Source of the DNA: UBA3941 sp035647175
GTDB lineage: Bacteria > Bacillota > Clostridia > Caldicoprobacterales > UBA3941
DNA: 11,929 nt
Reading direction: 5' to 3'
NCBI GenBank assembly: GCA_035647175.1
Contig: DASRNX010000174.1
Location: forward strand, 1 to 11,929
A program made the translations under genes and the position numbers. Shown here piece after piece: positions 7,184 through 11,929 of the stretch. Under the pieces are notes generated by a model. It was not told where the DNA came from. It searched no databases and saw only the letters and a program-made list of their open reading frames with translations. The number at the start of each line of letters is the position of its first letter. Within the stretch, counting starts at the first letter, position 1.

Positions 7184-7292
7184 TTATCCACAGATTATTT
7201 GATATTATATCTTTACTGTTGATAACTTCCTATTTATAATAGAAGGGAATGGTTATAAGTTATACACATTCTGTGGATAACTTTGTGAATAA
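7184..7292. other. oriC: oriC, upstream DnaA-box cluster
   Basis: Five sites match or nearly match the DnaA box TTATCCACA. They are 7184-7192 (+, perfect), 7217-7225 (-, TTATCAACA), 7260-7268 (+, TTATACACA), 7272-7280 (-, perfect) and 7284-7292 (-, TTATTCACA). The last three begin exactly 12 bp apart, close to one helical turn, which would place DnaA on one face of the DNA. Surrounding sequence is AT-rich. Position between rpmH and dnaA matches the upstream half of the bipartite Bacillus-type origin. From 7293 to 7583 I see no gene, only candidate promoters and small hairpins. Confidence 0.9.
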
Positions 7293-7368
7293 CTTTTTAC
7301 GCCTTTCACTTTTTGGTTAAAGGGCCAGTTTTTTTTGGTTGTTAGTATTGTTTATAACTTTTACATTT

Positions 7369-7397
7369 TTGTGGGATATTATGCCTGGTCTTATATA
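7369..7397 (+). promoter_or_regulatory. Weak candidate promoter upstream of dnaA
   Basis: TTGTGG (7369-7374), a 17-bp spacer and TATATA (7392-7397) roughly fit a sigma-A promoter facing dnaA. The -35 is poor. Transcripts would carry a leader of nearly 390 nt. Confidence 0.25.
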
Positions 7398-7428
7398 TAA
7401 TTTGATTAGGGTTTAGGTTTTGGTAAAA

Positions 7429-7447
7429 CGCCCCGATTTCCGGGACG
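7429..7447 (-). other. GC-rich hairpin in the oriC-dnaA spacer
   Basis: Bases 7429-7435 pair with 7441-7447 (CCCCG around an ATTTC loop, one internal C-A mismatch). Read on the minus strand the stem is followed by TTTTACC, so it might stop antisense transcription before it enters the DnaA-box cluster. It stands out because the flanks are AT-rich. A second, nested pairing is ATGG 7459-7462 with CCAT 7496-7499, around ATACT 7474-7478 with AGTAT 7491-7495. Confidence 0.3.
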
Positions 7448-7510
7448 ATTCTATTACGATGGACTCTGTGTACATACTTTAGCTTATTTTAGTATCCATG
7501 AATCCAAAAT

Positions 7511-7532
7511 TATAATACTAACCCGAAGGGTT
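7511..7532 (+). promoter_or_regulatory. Candidate dnaA promoter -10 with start-site hairpin
   Basis: TATAAT at 7511-7516 is a perfect -10; the best -35 17 bp upstream is poor (TTTAGT). Just after it, AACCC 7520-7524 and GGGTT 7528-7532 form a small hairpin at the likely transcript 5' end. A transcript from here would include the whole structured element at 7584-7761 before dnaA. Confidence 0.35.
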
Positions 7533-7583
7533 TAACCGTCTACAGGGTTTTAAAAAGAATAAATTGGTAAAAATATGTATTAA

Positions 7584-7761
7584 AACATCGGAAGAAATTG
7601 CATTGGCAATTGCAACACACAGGTTTCAACGAGGCGGGGGATTTATACCCACCACCTGTTTTACTAATCGGAACTCGCCGCTTATAGAAGCGGGAGACAT
7701 CTTACCGACTCGTTATAACGAGAGGGTATAATGCGATTACCGAGGTAATTGCCCCGATGTT
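7584..7761 (+). ncRNA. Candidate structured RNA element in the dnaA leader (unknown family)
   Basis: The ends pair perfectly, AACATCGG 7584-7591 with CCGATGTT 7754-7761. Five compatible hairpins lie inside. P2 is 7596-7601 with 7606-7611. P3 is ACAGGT 7619-7624 with ACCTGT 7654-7659, extended by GG.GGG with CCCACC. P4 is CTC+CCGCTT 7674-7683 with AAGCGG+GAG 7688-7696, with one bulged G. P5 is TACC/CTCGT 7703-7713 with ACGAG/GGTA 7718-7728. P6 is 7733-7741 with 7744-7752. Nearly all of the 178 nt is used. It ends 29 nt before the dnaA ATG, so it may be a cis-regulatory leader. The ends are also imperfect inverted repeats, so a small MITE-like insertion is the main alternative. A related fragment lies at 5990-6057. 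I do not recognise a riboswitch or other named RNA. Confidence 0.5.
7705..7732 (+). promoter_or_regulatory. Candidate dnaA-proximal promoter with a palindrome in its spacer
   Basis: TATAAT at 7727-7732 is a perfect -10 hexamer with a weak -35 (CCGACT, 7705-7710, 16 bp away). The spacer contains the 14-bp perfect palindrome CTCGTTATAACGAG at 7709-7722, placed like an operator. The same bases form hairpin P5 if the region is transcribed from further upstream, so DNA operator and RNA hairpin readings compete. Confidence 0.3.
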
Positions 7762-7790
7762 ATAACGGTATCTTATGGGAGGTTTCCTTG

Positions 7791-9122
7791 ATGTTACAAA
7801 AAATTAAAAAGGTATGGGAAGAAACGCTGCCTTTTATTAAGCTGGAACTAACTGAGGTCAGTTTCAATACTTGGATTAAAACAATAGAGCCTTTGACAAT
7901 CATCGACAATAACTTTTATCTTATGGTCCCCAACGATTTTACAAAAAGCATTTTAGAATCAAGATATATGGATCTGCTAGTCAACGCCTTGAAGGAGGTT
8001 TCATCCGCAGATTATACCGTTATTCTCGCCTTACCCAGTGAGGCAAACAGGTATCTCAATGCCGGCAAAGACGAGAAGGACAGTTCCGAGACTGACAGAG
8101 GTGCCCTAAATGCAAAATACACCTTTGATTCATTTGTTATCGGCAACAGCAATAGATTTGCCCATGCTGCCTGTCTTGCCGTAGCCGAAGCTCCGGCTAA
8201 CGCCTATAATCCCTTGTTTATATATGGGGGAGTCGGACTTGGGAAGACCCATTTAATGCATGCTATCGGACACTTTATTCTTTCCCAGACCCCGCATACT
8301 AAGGTATTATACGTTTCGTCAGAAAAATTCACCAACGAGCTTATTACATCCATTCAGACCAACAAGAACGTTGAATTTCGGAACAGGTATCGCAATGTTG
8401 ATGTGCTTTTAGTGGACGATATTCAGTTTATTGCAGGCAAGGAGAGTACCCAGGAGGAGTTTTTCCATACCTTCAATACCCTCCATGAATCCAATAAACA
8501 GATTATCATATCCAGCGACCGACCCCCAAAGGAGATACCCACCCTAGAGGACAGGCTTCGTTCCAGGTTTGAGTGGGGCCTTATAGCCGATATCCAACCG
8601 CCGGATCTTGAAACCAGAATAGCTATACTAAGAAAGAAGGCAGAACAGGAAGAAATCCAAGTGGATGATGATATTCTTTTATTTATTGCGCAGCGTATCC
8701 AGTCCAATATCAGAGAATTGGAAGGTGCCCTCATTCGAATTCTGGCTTATTCCACCCTCAACAATAACAGGTTGGATGTTGATATAGCCGATGAGGCACT
8801 TAAGGATATTATCTCCAATAACCGTCCAAGGGCTATTACGCCCCCATTAATAATGGAGATCGTTTCGAGTTTTTACAATATAAGGATGGACGATTTTAAA
8901 TCTAAAAAGAGAAATAGGGCCATTTCATTTCCCCGTCAAATAGCAATGTACCTATGTAGGGAACTTACTGATCTTTCCCTGCCCAAGATAGGAGAAGAAT
9001 TTGGGGGGCGGGATCATACTACCGTCATCCATGCCTATGACAAAATTGCTAACGATATAGCCAACAATCAGGAGTTATCAAAGACGGTAACCCAGATTCG
9101 AAAGGAGTTGGGGGAATCATAA
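7791..9122 (+). CDS. dnaA: Chromosomal replication initiator protein DnaA
   Basis: DnaA is the AAA+ ATPase that binds DnaA boxes and opens oriC. From ATG 7791 it has 443 residues. Domain I is about 1-85 with the WxxW-like start and SFNTWIKTIEPL (24-35). A short, Asp/Glu-rich linker follows at about 90-108. The AAA+ domain carries Walker A GGVGLGKTH (146-154), Walker B LLVDDIQ (206-212), SSDRPP (241-246) and RSRFEWGL (257-264). The C-terminal DNA-binding domain ends with the signature GGRDHTTV (405-412). GGGAGG lies 8 nt before the ATG; a TTG at 7749 would extend it into the structured leader and is rejected. DnaA boxes on both sides make autoregulation likely. Confidence 0.99.
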   Translation: MLQKIKKVWEETLPFIKLELTEVSFNTWIKTIEPLTIIDNNFYLMVPNDFTKSILESRYMDLLVNALKEVSSADYTVILALPSEANRYLNAGKDEKDSSETDRGALNAKYTFDSFVIGNSNRFAHAACLAVAEAPANAYNPLFIYGGVGLGKTHLMHAIGHFILSQTPHTKVLYVSSEKFTNELITSIQTNKNVEFRNRYRNVDVLLVDDIQFIAGKESTQEEFFHTFNTLHESNKQIIISSDRPPKEIPTLEDRLRSRFEWGLIADIQPPDLETRIAILRKKAEQEEIQVDDDILLFIAQRIQSNIRELEGALIRILAYSTLNNNRLDVDIADEALKDIISNNRPRAITPPLIMEIVSSFYNIRMDDFKSKKRNRAISFPRQIAMYLCRELTDLSLPKIGEEFGGRDHTTVIHAYDKIANDIANNQELSKTVTQIRKELGES

Positions 9123-9175
9123 CCCGTATATTACGATTATTTAGCAATTTTAGCTAACAGGTCGTAGTGCTGATT

Positions 9176-9274
9176 TGTGGATAACTTTTAAAAAAACTTT
9201 TATTCTTCCACACACTTATCCACATACCTTTTTCGAGGTTTATGCGATTATTTGACATAATTCACATAATCACA
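9176..9274. other. oriC: oriC, downstream DnaA-box cluster (dnaA-dnaN gap)
   Basis: Perfect boxes lie at 9176-9184 (-) and 9216-9224 (+). Weaker matches are TCTTCCACA 9204-9212, TAATTCACA 9258-9266 and ATAATCACA 9266-9274, all on the + strand. The last two abut the GC patch that precedes the unwinding element. In Bacillus two boxes in this position load DnaA onto the adjacent single strand. The 212-nt gap contains no gene. Confidence 0.88.
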
Positions 9275-9312
9275 GCCCCTACTACTATTACTACTAAATT
9301 ATTATATATATT
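9275..9312. other. DnaA-trio array and AT-rich DNA unwinding element
   Basis: After the GC patch GCCC (9275-9278) come six triplets, CTA CTA CTA TTA CTA CTA (9279-9296). On the complementary strand these read as TAG/TAA repeats, the DnaA-trio motif. They are followed by an AT-only stretch to 9312. The order box, GC patch, trios, AT stretch matches the experimentally defined Bacillus subtilis unwinding region in the same gap. This is therefore the most likely point of strand opening. The dnaN ribosome site starts just downstream at 9323. Confidence 0.85.
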
Positions 9313-9334
9313 CAACATACTCAGGAGGTATGTC

Positions 9335-10435
9335 ATGAAATTTACATGTATGCAAAAAAAATTATCTGATAGCATAAGTATAGTTCAAAAAGCCATTAGC
9401 CCCAGGACCACTCATCCCATTCTTGAGGGAATCTTTTTAAAAGCATATAAGGGAATCCTCAAGCTCATCGGCAATGATTTGGATTTGGGTATAGAATGCT
9501 TCTTGAATGCCAACATACATACAGAAGGATCTGTCGTTATACCCTCTCGGTTGTTTGGCGATATAATCAGAAGGTTACCCGATTGCCAAATTGAAATAGA
9601 GGTCACGGATAATTATTTGGTCTGCATAAGAGCGGAAAATTCCCTCTTTGAAATCCAGGGAATAAAACCCGACGAATATCCGGATCTTGAGAATATCCAT
9701 GAAAATGATCCCATTGAGATTAATCAGGCTCTCCTTAAAGAGATGATCCAAACAACTATCTTTGCAGCAGCTGTGGACGAAACGAGGCCGATCCTAACTG
9801 GAGCCCTTATAGAGATTGGCAACGGCAATATCAATATGGTATGCTTAGACGGCTATCGATTAGCCGTGAGACAGGGGAGCATTGACAATGGAAAGGAAGT
9901 AAATGTAATAATACCGGGCAAAGCCCTAGATGAGGTCAGCAGGATCATAGACAACAGCGATGAGAAGATCAATATTACCATAGATGAGAAGCATGTACTC
10001 TTTGATATGGGTTATACTCGAATTATTTCCAGGTTGCTCAGCGGGGAATTCCTCAACTATAACCAAATAATCCCCCAGGAATATAAGACGCGAATAAAGT
10101 TTGACACCAGAACCCTCTATAATTCCATAGAAAGAGCCTCTATACTGGCAAGGGAAGGAAAGAACAACCTCATAAAGCTGAGCATAAAAGAGGATAAACT
10201 GGTTATAAACTCCAACTCGGAGATAGGAAAAGCCCATGAAGAGGTGCCCATCTCCATGGAGGGGGAGGAAATGACCATTGCCTTCAATGCCAGATACTTC
10301 ATGGATATTTTAAAGGGAATAGGCGGGGAAGATTCATATATCGACTTTACTACCAGTATAAGCCCCTGTGTTTTCAGACCCTTACAGGGCGGCAACTTCA
10401 CCTATCTTTTATTGCCGGTGAGGATTAACGTATAA
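9335..10435 (+). CDS. dnaN: DNA polymerase III sliding clamp, beta subunit
   Basis: DnaN forms the ring-shaped dimer that tethers DNA polymerase III and other partners to DNA. From ATG 9335 the protein has 366 residues, the family norm. They make three similar clamp domains (about 1-125, 126-245, 246-366). Recognisable segments are MKFTC at the start, VDETRPILTGALIE and DGYRLAVRQ in domain 2, SRLLSGEFLNYNQIIP near the domain 2-3 join, and the C-terminal LLPVRINV, which closes the partner-binding pocket. AGGAGG lies at 9323-9328. An in-frame ATG at 9242 is rejected because it would translate through the DnaA-trio region and adds 31 unrelated residues. dnaN is probably co-transcribed with dnaA; I see no full promoter in the gap. 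Confidence 0.98.
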   Translation: MKFTCMQKKLSDSISIVQKAISPRTTHPILEGIFLKAYKGILKLIGNDLDLGIECFLNANIHTEGSVVIPSRLFGDIIRRLPDCQIEIEVTDNYLVCIRAENSLFEIQGIKPDEYPDLENIHENDPIEINQALLKEMIQTTIFAAAVDETRPILTGALIEIGNGNINMVCLDGYRLAVRQGSIDNGKEVNVIIPGKALDEVSRIIDNSDEKINITIDEKHVLFDMGYTRIISRLLSGEFLNYNQIIPQEYKTRIKFDTRTLYNSIERASILAREGKNNLIKLSIKEDKLVINSNSEIGKAHEEVPISMEGEEMTIAFNARYFMDILKGIGGEDSYIDFTTSISPCVFRPLQGGNFTYLLLPVRINV

Positions 10436-10485
10436 TTTTTTTTGGTAATGGTTTAATTTGATGCGTTACGATGGAGGAAATATCA

Positions 10486-10704
10486 TTGGAAAATATTGTT
10501 ATAAGTACAGAGTTTATAAAGCTAAGCCAGCTCTTAAAATGGGCCGGGATTGCCGATACCGGTTCCCGTGCCAACGATATGATAGCCGAAGGTCTGATTA
10601 AGTTAAATGGCATACCGGAGACCAGAAGGGGAAAAAAGATATATCATGGGGATAAAATTCTATTGGAGGACAAGTACGAATTCCTGGTCATAAGGGAAGG
10701 ATGA
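10486..10704 (+). CDS. rlbA: S4-domain RNA-binding protein YaaA / RlbA
   Basis: This is the small S4-domain protein found between dnaN and recF in Firmicutes, called YaaA or RlbA, an RNA-binding protein linked to ribosome assembly. The core FIKLSQLLKWAGIADTGSRA, then AEGLIKLNGIPETRRGKKI and YHGDKI, is typical of the S4 fold. Two starts are possible. ATG 10471 gives 77 residues but has no ribosome site in front of it. TTG 10486 gives 72 residues and has GGAGG (10473-10477) 8 nt upstream, made from the bases of the longer reading's first codons. I prefer TTG 10486, which also matches the usual family length. The stop is 6 nt before recF. Confidence 0.92.
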   Translation: MENIVISTEFIKLSQLLKWAGIADTGSRANDMIAEGLIKLNGIPETRRGKKIYHGDKILLEDKYEFLVIREG

Positions 10705-10710
10705 AGGAAA

Positions 10711-11820
10711 TTGTATCTGAGGGAATTGGGTCTGACAAATTATAGAAACTATAGTAAATTAGAGTTGGATTTCAACTCTAATTTAATTATTTTCTCGGGT
10801 AGAAATGCCCAGGGTAAAACCAATATCCTAGAGTCTATCTTTTTGTCATGTACGGGCAGATCCCATAGAACCCCCAGGGACAAAGAGCTGATTTTGCAGG
10901 GTGAAAAGGAGGCCGCCATAAGAACAATGGTCCAAAAAAGGGAGGGACCGAGCCTCATTGAGATTACCCTAGGCGTTAAAGAAAATAAAAAAATTCATAT
11001 AAACGGTATGGCTGCCCAGAGACTGGGTGAGCTTATGGGGCATATAAACAGCGTCCTTTTCTCACCTGAGGATTTGAAGCTGGTTAAGGGCGGGCCTGCC
11101 GAGCGGAGAAGATTTATGGATATGGAAATATCCCAAATAAAGCCGCAATATTTCTATAGTCTCCAGCAATATAACAGAATCCTAAGCCATAGAAACAACC
11201 TTCTAAAGGATATCAATGAAAATAGTAGTCTAAAGAGCACCTTACCCGTATGGGATGAGCAAATTGCTAGGGTGGGAACCTATATAATAGCGGAGAGACT
11301 GGACTTTACTGAGAACATCGGAAAGATTGCCCATAATATACACAGGCAAATATCCTCCAGCGGTGAAAATTTAGAGGTGCTATACGATCCCTCCATTAGG
11401 TTTGATTCGCCCCATAAGAATGAAATAGAGGAATGCTATTTAAGGACCCTAGAATCAAATCATGAAGAGGATATAAGGAGGGGGAGGACCGGAAAGGGAT
11501 GCCATAGGGACGATTTAATCATAGGCATAGATGATATGGATGTGCGAACTTTTGGTTCACAGGGACAACAAAGGACCAGCGTATTATCCCTTAAATTGTC
11601 GGAAATTGAGATGATGTTTCGGGAAACCGGCGAATATCCACTCCTGCTTTTAGATGATGTCCTATCAGAACTGGATAGATATAGACAAGAGCAACTGCTT
11701 TCATACTTTGATAAGTTACAAACCTTTATGACTTTGACGGATTACCCGGATATATTGGGAGATATGGGAAATGATTCGGAGATATACGAGGTATTAAAGG
11801 GCAGAGTCACGAAGATTTAA
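10711..11820 (+). CDS. recF: DNA replication and repair protein RecF
   Basis: RecF is an SMC/ABC-like ATPase that, with RecO and RecR, loads RecA at single-strand gaps. The 369-residue protein has the N-terminal MYLRELGLTNYRNY, Walker A GRNAQGKTN (31-38 core, G30 onward), and the RecF-specific LFSPEDLKLVKGGPAERRRF (116-135). The C-terminal half holds CHRDD (264-268), the ABC signature FGSQGQQR (281-288), Walker B LLLLDD (311-316) and the D-loop SELD (319-322). It starts with TTG at 10711; the ribosome site is the AAGG/AAGGA run at 10697-10709, overlapping the end of rlbA, which implies coupling. No nearby in-frame ATG preserves the conserved N-terminus. In related genomes remB and gyrB usually follow. 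Confidence 0.98.
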   Translation: MYLRELGLTNYRNYSKLELDFNSNLIIFSGRNAQGKTNILESIFLSCTGRSHRTPRDKELILQGEKEAAIRTMVQKREGPSLIEITLGVKENKKIHINGMAAQRLGELMGHINSVLFSPEDLKLVKGGPAERRRFMDMEISQIKPQYFYSLQQYNRILSHRNNLLKDINENSSLKSTLPVWDEQIARVGTYIIAERLDFTENIGKIAHNIHRQISSSGENLEVLYDPSIRFDSPHKNEIEECYLRTLESNHEEDIRRGRTGKGCHRDDLIIGIDDMDVRTFGSQGQQRTSVLSLKLSEIEMMFRETGEYPLLLLDDVLSELDRYRQEQLLSYFDKLQTFMTLTDYPDILGDMGNDSEIYEVLKGRVTKI

Positions 11821-11849
11821 TTTTTCTTTAAGTATAGGATAAAATAGGA

Positions 11850-11929
11850 TATAATAGAGATGTTAAGGAGTCATAAAACAAACAACCCATCGGTGGGGGT
11901 TTCAAAAATAAATTATTGTCATTATAACC
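11850..11929 (+). promoter_or_regulatory. Possible promoter and leader downstream of recF
   Basis: TATAAT at 11850-11855 is a perfect -10 with no good -35. It is followed by AAGGAG at 11865-11870 and a small hairpin, CCCA-TCGG-TGGG (about 11887-11898), with a short T-run. An ATG at 11860 opens a frame that runs to the window edge but resembles nothing I know. No remB or gyrB start is visible; this may be the leader of the next operon. Confidence 0.25.

Noticed and set aside
7000..7191. 63-codon minus-strand ORF across the rpmH promoter and a DnaA box
   Set aside because: It overlaps the near-consensus promoter, has no ribosome site and no recognisable motif.
7749..7790. Earlier TTG start for dnaA adding 14 residues
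   Set aside because: The GGGAGG site fits ATG 7791 and the known DnaA N-terminus begins there; the extension lies in the leader element.
7184..7840. CRISPR array, tRNA or rRNA gene in the oriC spacer
   Set aside because: No regularly spaced identical repeats, no cloverleaf with CCA-type acceptor, and no rRNA signature were seen.
9252..9257. Perfect TTGACA in the dnaA-dnaN gap as a dnaN promoter
   Set aside because: The expected -10 position is the GC patch (GCCCCT), so no promoter can be built from it.
9242..9334. Earlier ATG start for dnaN adding 31 residues
   Set aside because: It would translate through the DnaA-trio region and lacks a ribosome site; AGGAGG fits ATG 9335.

Overview
The window is the replication-origin neighbourhood of a Firmicutes chromosome, most likely a member of the Clostridia. 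The evidence is gene order. A leftward block reads rpmH-rnpA-yidD-yidC-khpB(jag)-mnmE-mnmG-rsmG, and a rightward block reads dnaA-dnaN-yaaA(rlbA)-recF, with an AT-rich oriC between them. Moderate-to-low GC, heavy use of ATA, AGA and AGG codons, strong GGAGG-type ribosome sites and several GTG/TTG starts fit the same group. I cannot name genus or species from the sequence.

Minus strand, 6915 down to 73: ribosomal protein bL34, the RNase P protein, the membrane-insertion pair YidD/YidC, the RNA-binding protein KhpB/Jag, the tRNA wobble-uridine enzymes MnmE and MnmG, and the 16S rRNA methyltransferase RsmG. Spacing is tight: rnpA/yidD and yidC/khpB overlap by 4 nt, and the mnmE stop codon lies inside the mnmG ribosome site. 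A near-consensus promoter at 7132-7161 drives the block through a leader of roughly 210 nt that can fold. Hairpins after rpmH and after khpB may adjust expression along the operon. A 17-codon ORF with a good ribosome site ends 1 nt before yidC.

Centre, 6916-7790: the rpmH leader and promoter, then an upstream oriC cluster of five DnaA boxes (7184-7292), then about 500 nt before dnaA. That last stretch holds candidate promoters and a compact structured element at 7584-7761. The element has an 8-bp closing helix and five internal hairpins. The first 34 nt of its 5' part recur, with a changed hairpin loop, between yidD and yidC. I do not recognise the family; this pair is the most novel-looking feature here.

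Plus strand, 7791 to 11820: the initiator DnaA, the sliding clamp DnaN, the S4-domain protein YaaA/RlbA and the recombination protein RecF. The dnaA-dnaN gap carries more DnaA boxes followed by a GC patch, six DnaA-trio triplets and an AT-rich stretch. This is the same layout as the Bacillus subtilis unwinding region, so the origin is bipartite with dnaA inside it. The last 109 nt after recF hold a possible promoter and leader but no recognisable gene start.
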